This document shows positions 33,601-44,390 of a stretch of DNA of 64,000 nt, one piece after another. The translations under genes were made by a program, and so were the position numbers. The stretch's first letter is position 1. Each line of letters opens with the position of its first letter. The notes under the pieces were generated by a model, which was given only the letters and a program-made list of their open reading frames with translations, was not told the DNA's origin and did not search any database. Source of the DNA: Ampelocalamus luodianensis (lineage: Eukaryota > Streptophyta > Magnoliopsida > Poales > Poaceae). Location of the stretch: contig CM070617.1 of NCBI GenBank assembly GCA_036346255.1, forward strand, positions 471,001 to 535,000. Reading direction: 5' to 3'.

Positions 33601-36600
33601 TGTAACATCCCAATTTTCAGAGCTTAAAAATCTTTTAAATAGTTAGTAGGGAGAAAATTCACAATTTGAATTTTATTTGATTTTAATTCCAAAGCTTAAT
33701 ATTAAACTTTACAATCAAAAACATTTAATGTGAATAATCCCAACATGAACATTAGCCAAAACTATTTTATTTGGGTTCTATGTGCTCAGATATATTTTCT
33801 AGATTTTTCTAGAATTTTTCTGAGTTCATTTGCTATTTTCTATTGCTTATTTGAATTTCTGGTATTTTCTAAATTAGAAAAACTATTTAAAATCTCAGAA
33901 ATAGTCTCGGGCCGAATTCCATTCTTCCGGCCCGTTTTCCCCCTTCCCGGCCGATTTCCGCGCGAGGCCTAGCTCCGCCATGGCCGCGCTTCGCACCCAG
34001 CGTGTAGGCCCCACACGTCAGGTCTCCGTCCGCTCCGGCCGTCTTGCGACGGCGCCGCGTACGCCATGGCCGAGCTCCGAGTCCCGAACGACAACACCTC
34101 CTTTCCTTTTGAACCACTTCTAGAAAACGTGTAGAATCTTATCCCCAACCTCCCCGCATCTTCCCGAATCAAAATCGAACCTCGGATTCGTTTCTATCTC
34201 CGATTCTCTCTCGTGTTCGTTTCGGACGCTTTTAGGGTTTCCGCCACCGCCGCCTCCTAGCCTCCGGACCTATAAATAGGACCCACAGGATCGCATCGAC
34301 GTCGCAACCCAAAACCCGAGCCATAGCACCACGAAACTCTACAGCGCGCTTGCCGCGGAGATCTCACGGTTTTTGGTGCGTGTTTCGTCGTGTCGATTTG
34401 CGCCGCCACCCGATGTCGCCGCATCGTCATCGAGTGCAACATCGGGTTCAGCGTCACGAGGTCTACCTCGGGACCCTTCGCGTCGTCAAAGCCTCACCGG
34501 GCCGTCGTCGGCAATAATGAACGACTCCGCCGCTCAACTCGCGCCGGTCGCCACCGTCCCTCCCGATCACGGAGTTGCACCGAGGTTACGCATAGCGCCC
34601 TCTACACACCGGTACCACTCACGCCGGCGAAGCTCGTCGTTGCCGTTCTGCGTCGGGATCCGGCGTCGCCGCTCTGTTGTCGTCGCGTCACCGCCACCTC
34701 GGCGCGTGTCAACGCCCGGGTGTCCTGCGTGTCGCGTGCGTGGCGCCCGATCGGCGTCCACGTGCACCGTGCGTGGCGATCCAGGGTCACGATCCCGAGG
34801 CTCGGTAGACTTGGTCTACCGTGAGCCATCTCAGCGACATGTGGGTCCCACATGTCGGGGTTTTCTTTGTTATCTTTTCCGAAATTACGAGGGCTGGCGT
34901 CGACGTTGCGCAATAATCCGATTTTTACATAAGAAATAATTGGAAATTCCAAAAATCAAATTAGGGTTTCTTTTTAGATTTAAACTTCGAGCTCATAACT
35001 TTTGCATCCTAACTCCGATTGAGCCCATTCAAATTTCTAAATTTGTCTAAATTCAAGATCTATTTATTTGAGATTTTTATTTAATTTTGGAGCTTGTTTT
35101 GCCTCTGTTATTTATTTGTTTTGTTTGTTTTGTTTAGTTTATGAGTAGACGTCGATTCGTCGGGAATTTTGTGGAAGAAGGAGCACCCCAAGATCAAGAC
35201 CAGTACTTAGACCTTTTCCAAGGCAAGTCATACCTTTGATCATCTTGAACCAGTTTTCAAATTACTTTGTGTTAAATTATTGCATTCTACTTTAATTATT
35301 TATTTAAATGCTTTGGGCATAGTTATTATCCAAATTGGTATCACACCTGGCCTTGTATATCATAATTCCTTGTCACCCTAGATTGGGTATTAGTTGGTAA
35401 TATTATAGCACCAACGTGGGTTGGTTAGATGCGAGTACAATTGCTTAGCCATGCTACTGAGTCTCACATCTCATGAAAGTTGCAAATATGAACTATGACT
35501 AAGTGACTATGGAACTTAGTGTAAGCTGTATGCTATGTGTTATTACTTCGTGATGGCATGTGTTGCACTAAAACCAATGGGTGGTAAAGGGTTTAGGCCC
35601 GAGGCAAGTGGTGGAAGGCGTGTGATATGGTGGACTATGTGATGGGAATGATAATCTTTGTGACTTAGTTAGAACATGGAAGTCTTGCCTTGGTCAATTA
35701 AGGACTTAACTTTGTGCGCCATTGGTGAGTCTTCTTGTGCGACCACATGCACGGTATGGGACGGGCCTAACTTAGTAAGTTATGGATTCGGCATTGATGT
35801 TCGGTGGATAGGTTAGGTGTGTGTGAGGTGGAGGTGTGACTACTTGGTGGTTACATCGCGGGACGATTCGTCTTCCTGTCCCGGCGGTGTGTGTTATACC
35901 AATTCTATGTGAGTGGTATAGCGGTTTGTAAGCACACTTGGGAACGTCAATGTTTGAGATGAAGTTTCCAACTGTTTTATTTACGATTGGTGCTTGCTAC
36001 ACTAGTTGTATCTTGTGGGTAAAGTGTACAACCTCTGCAGAGTGTTAATCAATCTATTCGAATAGCGCGTCATGATCATGAACATGCTCGGGGATTTCAC
36101 ACGAGGGTAGTTTTCATAAAATGTTGGGATGGGAGTGTGTGACCTCAATCATATGGCTATGTGAAATAATCATTTAGTTGTGTGTCTTTGTGAAACAAAT
36201 GTTAAACTAGTATTGTTTATTTGTTTTGAATTATTATTTTCAATCTATTACTTGTATTCAATTGCAAATGTTGCTTTTATGCAAAAGAACCACAGAAGCC
36301 TTTTCTTTGGAATAAGCTTGCATCTATACATTGCATTACGTGGTGTGATTTGCGAGTACTGTTGTGTACTCACACTTGTTGTAAAACTTGCGCCCAAACC
36401 TACGAGAGAGGAGGAGTCCTCGCCGCTTTGAGGAGGAGTTCGCGAAGGTGGTTGATCGTTAAGTGCGGATCGATCGGTTGCACATGGTGAATTGGTGGGA
36501 TCTCGTTGGAGTTATTTCCGTTCATTGCTTTGTTTATTTCCTGTTAGCCTGCGTGGTTTATTAAGTGTAAACTCGACCATAAGGTCAAAACCCTTATTTG

Positions 36601-36740
36601 TTATTCAAATTAATCGTTTACTTTATTTATCGTTTGTGTGGATCGATATTTACCTATGTTAACCCTGTGTGCATTAGCGTGATCCAGGACTAGTGTAGTA
36701 TACGCAGAGGGTTCCAGAATCGTAATTCTGGGTCCCGACA
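33601..36740 (+). mobile_element. LTR B: solo Ty3/gypsy LTR, 3140 bp
   Basis: It starts TGTAACATCCC and ends GGTCCCGACA. It is flanked by a perfect 5-bp target duplication ATGCG (33596-33600 and 36741-36745), the signature of a solo LTR left by unequal recombination between two LTRs. The TATA box TATAAATA is at 34271-34278. A GC-rich leader follows (34280-34850), then a donor-like AAG/GCAAGT block at 35221-35228. Paired palindromes CTCTGCAGAG (36033-36042) and CTATTCGAATAG (36054-36065) follow, and a short frame ending EEESSPL near 36431. It carries no protein-coding domain. Confidence 0.92.
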
Positions 36741-36745
36741 ATGCG

Positions 36746-37960
36746 GTTCTGTAGTCAGAAACCTATGAAGACGTTCAAGGCATTGTGCCTGCAGAACCAG
36801 AGGCGAAAGTTCGAAGCCATATGAATAGATCTCGAACATAGGATTACGAGGTATACAGGGGAGTTCCCTCCAGACGCAGAGTCCACGAGCCATTGTGGGC
36901 AGCCCCGAGACAAGGGGTAGAGGCTATGGTGCCGCGGAGACTAGTTTGCATCCTCTTTTAGCCCGATCGCAATAAAACCCGTGCGTGTATAATGTAATGC
37001 TTTTATTCGAATCGCGCATGGTATGTAAATCGCAAATCACAATGTCCCGTTAGGCTTTTAGTTTTCTTTGCTCTCCAGATATGCAAATCGGAAGTTTGAA
37101 TTATATGCCTGATCTTGATCTTTTTCTTTTAGGGGTGACTTACTTTGGTTGTGCAATGTGCATGATACTTTTCGTGCATAGTCCTTATTAACGATTGTCT
37201 TCCACTAATAGAGGTGTGAAAACGGAAAAGTACTGCTGAGTTAAAATATCTCTCTACCGAGCAATTTCATTTAATGATGGTCCTTCGGTGTTTGTACTGT
37301 AGCTTCAATATAGACTTTTGCATTTTGATCGAACGGTAAGGATCGTCTTCTAATACCGAGTATCGTAATCCTCTGCATTGAAAGCTTTTTGATCGGACGA
37401 CAGGGATCGCCTTCTAATGCTGAGTATCTGCTCAGTATTGAGAACTTCCACGCAGAGGACGCATTCGTCCGGCCTTCGGCTCGCTGCTACTAGCTAGCTA
37501 GCTTGCGATCTACAGGGCAGGCAGCTGACTCGACGGTACAATGATCCATCTCCGTTAATTTAATATCCTTTGATGGACTAGCTAGTAAAGAAAAGAAGGG
37601 CCGTTTGCTTTGACTTGCCCGCCCGTGATGTGGTCGGTGGAATAATGCAAAGCAAATGATGCAAAGATCAATCAGCAATTAATTGTACTATATAGGAGTA
37701 TCTCGGTATAACTGATTAAGTACGTACGTACCAGCATGGATCGATGATGGGAGTCGCTTTTTCAATCTAATCTCACTTTGCAAGCTTGCTTCCACCTTTG
37801 ACGACTAATCCGTTTCAGAAAATTAAGAGATATATATATTCCGCAAATAATTCTTCCACTTTACTAGCTACATTTAAAATTAGCCATACAATCTTCAGAA
37901 ATATGTGAGAACTAACGGAATTAATTCGGGAAATACTGGTATTTATATGCATGATCCCCA
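36746..37960. other. Retrotransposon-like flank and intergenic DNA
   Basis: 36746-36830 continues an open + frame (SQKPMKTFKALCLQNQRRKF) that joins in frame with the sequence before LTR B, so LTR B hit an older coding-like stretch I cannot name. 37320-37440 has two degenerate copies of a unit around GGATCG(C/T)CTTCTAAT. 37480-37960 is AT-rich with no gene recognised. Confidence 0.35.
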
Positions 37961-37977
37961 AAACAACAGTGCATGCG

Positions 37978-38165
37978 CGAACCGAGCTCAGCTCGGTTGG
38001 TAAAGCGCTCCCGCTGTGGAGGCACCCGCGCGAACCGAGCTCAGCTCGGTTGGTAAAGCGCTCCCGCTGTGGAGGCACCCGCCCGGGCTCGAATCCGTGG
38101 CGCGCACTCTCCTTCTTTAAAGCCAACGGCTGTAGCTGTCTGCTCCGCTCATCCTCAAAAAAAAA
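37978..38165 (+). mobile_element. tRNA-derived SINE with a duplicated head
   Basis: A Pol III-type A box (within AGCTCAGCTCGGTTGGTAAA) and B box (GGCTCGAATCC at about 38086) are followed by a short unrelated body and a run of A. A 13-bp perfect target duplication AACAGTGCATGCG flanks it (37965-37977 and 38166-38178). The first 53 bp are present twice in tandem (37978-38030 and 38031-38083, one mismatch at the last base), so the A box is doubled while the B box is single. Confidence 0.88.
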
Positions 38166-38178
38166 AACAGTGCATGCG

Positions 38179-39600
38179 TTCTGAAGCAAATGAAGAATTA
38201 ACTGGTGTTTGGTCTGCAGTCTTCATCCGTTAGCAACCACTAGTGCTTTAACACAAGCTATATATACGCATGTGTGATTTTGTTGAAGATGCGTGAGATC
38301 GTGAATTTATCTATGTGCTCGATCTGTTCTTAGTTGTTGTTTATATCGTTGAGATGAAATAATTAAGCTAGGTCATGTAACTAACAGAAAGGGCCGTGAC
38401 TACCGAGGGCATCCGCAATGTTGATTTTAAGCCGATTCAATAAAAGAGAATGTCTAGAATCGATTCAATACACTGGAGTCATCGGTTCGAACAAATTTTT
38501 TGGAACCGAACTCAATTCTTGATTCGGAAAAGCTATAAAACGCTACAACATTTTAATCTCATCGAACGGTTCACCGTTGCTTTGCCTCTACACGATGTAT
38601 CCACCGCAAGTTTCCTTTCTTGTGTACCTCTCATTGCTTCTGAATATGGCCACCGGAGGCGAGGTCGATCAGTGCAAAGGAGCGGGGACAATGGAGAGGG
38701 ATGGCAGCGGAGAGGCAAGAGGGAGGGGTGCTAGAGAAGAGGTACGGCTTGGGAATCTCCATGGAATCGATGGGGACGGTGCTGCAAATGGGGAGTGTGT
38801 AGGTCTGGAGGAAGGAGATGGGAGAGAGGGACGGAGGGAGTAGGGTCGTTTATCCCTTTTTCTGTTTTTTTAATATGACGCGGGTCCTACACTGAGGTGG
38901 AAGATCAAAACAATGGAGAAAAAATTGCTAGGTTCTAACTTAAAAACCACCTCGATTCAATACACCGAAGATGCACCGGATCACGCTCCTGTGAGTCAAT
39001 CATGGTTAGATCGATGCATAGTGAGGGGTTTCCACTCATATATATCAATCAACCTAGCTTCTTGCCATCTTAATCATTTTTAGAGGGACGAATTAAGATG
39101 AGCTAGCTCTACGATTGCCAACTAGCTAGCTACTACTCTTAGCTTTCTTAGAGGAGATCGAAGACTGAGTATATTATATGTGTTGCCACAGTAGTAGTGT
39201 TCTTTTCAAGCATGTACAATTGAAAGCTTTTCAAGCTGCTAGCAGATAACACGCACGAGCATTGGCTATTAGCAAACAAGCACTGCATGCCTGTTTCTGT
39301 GTCTGTGTCTGTCTGATGGATTAGTACAAGCTAGGATCGACATCGATTAAAACCTCCCGTCGGTTAATCGATCGATCGGTTCTTAATCCTGATGTTAATT
39401 GAACTGAAACAAGTCGATCAGCAAGCTCAGATTTAAACCGTGCGTGCGTTCATCTCTTGCATGTAAATGTAATGCAGGGGGAAAAATTAAGGAGTAGGCA
39501 AGATGATCGATGGGTCGATCTTGATGCCCTGTACTGCTGCTAATAGAATAGAATAGAATAGAATGCAACAGTTTAAGCTAGCTAGGCCGGCGTGTCGATG
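38179..39600. other. Intergenic 3' flank of the BAHD gene
   Basis: 38400-39000 is bounded by GCATCCGCAATG-type and inverted GTGCATCTTCGG-type words and may be a decayed DNA-transposon copy. GA-rich frames at 38690-38840 have no recognisable domain. 39000-39600 is AT-rich, with a TAGAA tandem at 39542-39562. No gene is recognised. Confidence 0.35.
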
Positions 39601-39626
39601 ACCCTAGGGCTAGGACACGATCGATG

Positions 39627-42600
39627 TCAAGTCACGTCCCTGCTGCTGCTGCTGCTGCTGCTGCTTCCTGTCGTGCTCCATGCTGTCCACGGCGCCGTCC
39701 ACTCCCTTGGGTTGAGGCGGCAGCAGCAATAGTGCTCGAACCTCTCCGCGGCGGCCTGCGGGACGGACACGAGCACGGTGAAGCCGTTGGGGTCGCTGAC
39801 CACGGGGGCGAACACGCAGTATATCTCGCTGGTGAGCGGGCCCATGTGCACCGGCCTCCCCGCCCCGAAGTCGAGGTCCTCCAGCCCCAGCCGCGTCCAC
39901 GCCGAGATCACCAAGCTCGCCGACAGGTCCGGCTTGCCGGCCCGCCGCTCCTCCAGGAGGTCCACCATGGACCGCACGTAGTCGTCGTCGATGCACTCCT
40001 TGGCCTCCTGCACCAGCCTCACCCCGTACCGCGCGCCCGACGCCACCAGCTTCACCGCCGTCGACTCCGCGCACCCGAGCACGAACCCGTTGCCGTAGTA
40101 GCCCCTGGGGAGCTCCGGCTTCACGCGCCGCCGGACGTTCACCGAGAAGAGGAGCTTCACGCGGAGGGCCGGCGGCGGGTCGAGGCAGCGCACCCAGGCG
40201 CGCCACACGTGCGCCGCCAGCGCCTCGAAGGAGGTGCACTTGAGCGACGGCGCGCACTGCTTCTTGAGGTGGAGGACGTGCGCCGCCGTGAAGGTCAGCG
40301 ACACCGGCGCCAGCGGCTGCCCGAGCAGCTGGGCCAGGAGTTCATTGTTGGCGCTGGCGGCGTTGTACTCCGGGTGCGTGAAGGCGACGCGCGGGGGGCA
40401 GCGCGGGCGCAGGGCGCGGCGGTCGTGGACGACGGGCTCGGCGGCGGCGGCGGCGTCGGACCTGGCGGCGAGCGCCCAGGCGTGGAGGAACTGCGCGGTG
40501 CCGACGCCATCGCAGAGGCAGTGGTTGATGGCCGTGCAGAGGACGAGGCCGCCGCACCCGAGGTGAGTCGCCTACCATGCATCCATTCCGTGCACAGCAA
40601 TCACAACACAATTACTAGCGTTATTCATCGCGACGTTTCTTGATTACTGCCAGCGCCAAGAAAGATTAATGGCAACAATGATGATCATGCTTAGTACTAG
40701 TAGCAAATCGCAGCAATCCCTTCTTTAAAGCTACAACTGCAAGAAGGCGTTACATCGACCATCCAAAACAAATCTGTACTACTCGTCTCCCCCTGTAACA
40801 AATTATATCGTTCTGCTCTACTCTAAATATTAGCCTTGTACAACTTCAGAGGGCTTAAAAAAGTGAAACTGTTAGAGTACATGAATGAATAAATGAAGGG
40901 CACTAAAGCCGTTTAACTTATTTCTTAATTTGTATGGGAGGGAGTACTGCTACTTGGACCAGTGTAAATTAATTTTGACCATGAAAATTGAATTTGAGGT
41001 ACTGCTACTCAACATATAGCACTGCACTGCGCCCAGTGAGAGCACCACACCACAGTACACTGTACTAGAGCCTTCATGTCAGTCCAACACGTATATAGCC
41101 TAGTTTCTCCACAATGCAAGCTTTCCTCAAATTGTGCAGACAGACAGCACATCGGTGGAGATCTTTTAGAGAAGAAACAAAACTTAGACACCTTTTTCTT
41201 CTTCTTCTCCTCCTTCGTAATAGTCCTAGCTACAGCATATATAAGCACGCATGGTTCTGAAATAACAGGGGACATCAGTGGATGCTCTGGTCTATATGTA
41301 CGCATGACAAGGGTTGAAAATGGGATCGGTTGGTTGGGCTTTTTGAGGGGCCGGTTAATTTGCTTTCGTTGTGTAGATGGAAGATCTCATTCTAATCCGA
41401 TTGATGTAGCTAGATACAAAGTCGTTCCGGAGCATATATTGCAGGAGAAATTACGCGTGGAATCGTTGATAAACTCCACTCAAGTGGATTGGTGTTTGGA
41501 TGGACAAAGATGCAGCCTAGCCTCGAAAGGCGCTAGTATAAAGATGAAAGCTTTTCTTTTGAGAAAGCAGGTTGGACTCCCCAAATCCTATCCTTTTGCT
41601 TTTCCCAACTTCAAGAATGGCCATGACCATGGCCATGGCCAGGCCAGCACTTCCATCGACCACTTTCACTTTTTTTTTTTTTGGAGTGGCAAGAGTATTG
41701 CCATCAATGCATTAAAGGAGGGCAGAAAACACAGGCTACAAAAAAAGACGCGAAAAAAAAGAAAAGAAAGGAAACCCTAGAAAAACAAAACACTGATCGT
41801 TACACAAAATAGCTAAGTCTTTGCCCCACTTTCACTTTGCAATAAGCACTTGTACCCCGCCTCTAAGCTCTAATATATCACTACTGGTGGTCTGCAAGGA
41901 AGACAGCTATTGAATATTGATCGATACATCAGGTACTGGACTGCAAGGAAGAAAAGGCTGCATATATTCTCTATATATATATATCCCAATCGACCCCAGA
42001 AGCAAATGATACCATTATTGATTAGGAGCAGCAGCTATTTCCATTGTATATACCCTTTGATTAACTCTACTCAAGCTTTTCCCTCTTCAACGTGCTAATT
42101 GAGTATATGTCGACTAATACGTGCAGCGAGCACCAATATTAAAGCGTGCAGGTACAAGAAAAAAAAATCAAACCTTGCTACGTATAGTAAAGTACATAGA
42201 CATTACTCGATGCATCATGCATGCATACATAGTGTGCATGTTGTAGTAATTAAGTTGTAAAATAAATGAAGCGGTGAGTGAATCGGTTAGTGCTAACTAA
42301 GCCAAAGGAAATCTGTAAAGAAGAAGATTAGTAAGCAATTAGCAAGTAATGGACAGAAACCTGCACTAGCTACTCACTTGGACGACGAGAGGGGGAACGG
42401 CCACGAAGCTGTGCGCGTCGACCCTGTAGAGCAGCTTCCTCCATGACTTGTGAGGCTTGGCGCGGCCGCGCAACAAGTCGGCGGCGGTGAGGCCCGGCAG
42501 GAAGCCCACGGCGAAGAGCGCCCCCTCGGCATTGCAGTCGACGACGAGCTTGGCGTCGTCGTCGTCGCTGGGCCTGAGCCTGCCGGCGAGTGGGTAGTAG

Positions 42601-42818
42601 TCCACGAGGACCCTGGAGAGGGCGGCCCTGAGGACGTCGGCGGGGACGGAGGCTGCGGCGGTGAAGACGTAGATGTACTTGATGGAGAAGCGGAGGAAGC
42701 GCTGGTCGTCGAGGTTGGAGAGGTAGAGGGCGTGGCGCGGCGTGGGCTGGTTCGGCGACACCAGCACCGGCTCGCTCCGGTACTGGCACTCGCCGGGGAT
42801 CTCCATCTCCGTCTCCAT
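39627..42818 (-). CDS. BAHD acyltransferase, omega-hydroxyacid feruloyltransferase-like
   Basis: A cytosolic acyl-CoA-dependent acyltransferase. Exon 1 is 42378-42818, exon 2 is 39627-40571, with a GT-AG phase-0 intron of 1806 bp; the product is 461 residues, a normal family length. Exon 1 carries the usual N-terminus (SEPVLVSPNQPTPRHALYL, SNLDDQ, VDYYPLAGRL). Exon 2 has the catalytic HXXXD as HCLCDG and the structural DFGWG motif as DFGAG. Segments CTSFEALAAHVWRA, PRGYYGNG, VRSMVDLLE and SAWTRLGLEDLDFG read closest to the feruloyl-CoA:omega-hydroxyacid transferase (HHT/ASFT) group that esterifies suberin or wax monomers. That substrate is an inference. The C-terminus ends in an eight-serine run coded by a CTG repeat. 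I chose the ATG at 42818 because the TATA box lies between it and the upstream in-frame ATG at 42881. Confidence 0.92.
41673..41825 (-). mobile_element. 5'-truncated LINE tail in the BAHD intron
   Basis: A poly-T run on the + strand (poly-A on -) is followed by a sequence whose - strand reads GCAATACTCTTGCCACTCC before the A run, the style of plant LINE 3' ends. A 13-bp perfect target duplication CCACTTTCACTTT flanks it (41660-41672 and 41826-41838). Its orientation matches that of the gene. Confidence 0.7.
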
Positions 42819-42870
42819 GGCCGCCGCTAGCTTCTCCTTAATTAATTTGTCATTGCCCTCGATCTGCTGC

Positions 42871-42878
42871 TTATATAT
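42871..42878 (-). promoter_or_regulatory. TATA box of the BAHD gene
   Basis: TATATAAG on the - strand, 53 bp upstream of the ATG at 42818. Transcription would begin near 42845, giving a short leader and excluding the upstream ATG at 42881. Confidence 0.6.
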
Positions 42879-43329
42879 CATGTGGACATGTCGAACAATG
42901 TCATGACATTATTTTATAACCGGTGGATAAAAAACAACGTACAACATCGAGATCTATCACTGTAGCAAAACAACAGAGCATTGGTGCTATTTATAAACAT
43001 TGTATCTCGACTCTAATTCTGCGATTGTTATGGCACTATTCACCGTGAATGTCCGAGGATACAAATCCATACCATACATAAGTAAATTTTCTTTCTTTTA
43101 TTTACCAAGGGTGCAGGATGGTTTATATACGCACATAGAGGCATACATAGTCCGGCCCAGCCCTTTGGTCCAAAGCTACCCATGTCTAATTCTAACTGGA
43201 TATGTTTGTGTCGGAAGTACTTTCTGCACCATATACACATGTAAGATATAGTAAATCATTTTGTTATACACTAATAGTAGTAGATCATTTTTTAAGAAAT
43301 CAGTACAGTAGTAGATCAAAAAAAAATTT
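42879..43329. other. Upstream region of the BAHD gene
   Basis: AT-rich; no coding sequence recognised. Promoter elements other than the TATA box cannot be assigned. Confidence 0.4.
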
Positions 43330-44390
43330 GCGTCCAGGGTGAGCGATATTTCCCGGACGCCTCGCTTCTATTCACTTCACTTATTTTTACCGTCCCCCCA
43401 CCTGTTTCATTCACTCCCTTAGTCCAAATCCGGCGCTAGCGCTATTCATCTCCCCCCAAATCCCCTCATCTTCAGTCCCATCTCCAAATCCCTTAGTCCA
43501 AATCCAGCACGACCGAAGGAGGTCTTCTCGTGGCGGCCTCCAGGGACTGCACGGTGGCCAAGCTCCAGAGGGAGGTCGTGGTCGTGCTCGGCCTGCGGGA
43601 TGCGCCCACAGCGAACCTGAGCGGCCGGCATCCTCGGCTTCTGCGGGACAAGAGCTTCACGATCTTTCTTTGGACGGCGTGTGGGAACGCTGGACACGGA
43701 GAGGGTCGGCATCCGCAGCCCGCCGGCATGCGGCGAGCGGGTGAGGAAGGTGGTCATGACATCAAGGAGCGAGGCGGTGTGCGCCGACATGGGCTGCCGC
43801 AAGAAGATCAAGATGGAGTGCTTGAACGAGGAGTACAGCGTGGAGCCTATTTCAAGCCAGTGCTGGCGAGGGGGCCATCCGTCGCAACCCTTAAATTTGT
43901 ACACTCGCAAGACAGGTAATCACTTGATCTTATTCTCTGTGTGTTTCCGAGTTTGATGTTGCAAAACGGTGAATTGTTGTGATGTTGCGGCCCGTTGAAA
44001 AAAATGTTGCGTTGAAAAGAATGTTGCATACTGTTTTTTGAGATGTTGTGTCTCGTTGAAAAAGCGTTGTATCTGAAGAAAAAAATATTGCATCTGTAGA
44101 AAAAAAATGTTGCATACTGTTCGCGGTGATGTTGCAAGATTTTTCAACACATTCTTTTTTCAGATGCTTTGTTTTGATTCTAAGTTTTTATGGGATGATG
44201 TTCACGGTGATGTTTCTTTGAGATGACGTTAACGCGTCTATTCACAGTGATGTTATTTGAAATGATGCGTATGAATTTTTGATATGTTGCGCACATTTTG
44301 AATTTTGTTGCGTTTAGCACACAACAATGTTGCATTCAGACGTACAGCGCTAGCGTTCGGACCGCCAAGCGCTAGTCGCACCCTTTTGTT
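43330..44390. repeat. Unclassified element with GC-rich insert and ATGTTGC array
   Basis: The left end (GCGTCCAGGGTGAGCG, then GCGCTAGCGCTATTC at about 43432) and right end (GCGCTAGCGTTCGGACCG at about 44348) share GCGCTAGCG words. 43500-43910 is a GC-rich segment open in several frames that could be captured gene sequence, but no domain was recognised. 43950-44340 contains eight exact ATGTTGC words (43955, 43982, 44003, 44020, 44107, 44128, 44281, 44327) in T-rich spacer. Possibly a MULE-type or other gene-capturing element. No target duplication was found. Confidence 0.4.

Noticed and set aside
34373..34939. 188-codon frame as a gene
   Set aside because: It lies inside solo LTR B just after its TATA box; no domain, and both strands are open because of GC content.
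37978..38100. A functional tRNA gene
   Set aside because: The A and B boxes are tRNA-like but the cloverleaf cannot close, the head is duplicated, and an A tail plus target duplication mark a SINE.
39624..40643. 339-codon + strand frame
   Set aside because: Antisense shadow of BAHD exon 2, which carries the conserved motifs on the - strand.
41076..41780. 234-codon + strand frame as a gene
   Set aside because: It lies in the BAHD intron, runs through the poly-T of the LINE tail, and has no recognisable domain.
42819..42881. Upstream ATG at 42881 as the BAHD start
   Set aside because: The TATA box lies downstream of it and the added residues do not match the family N-terminus.
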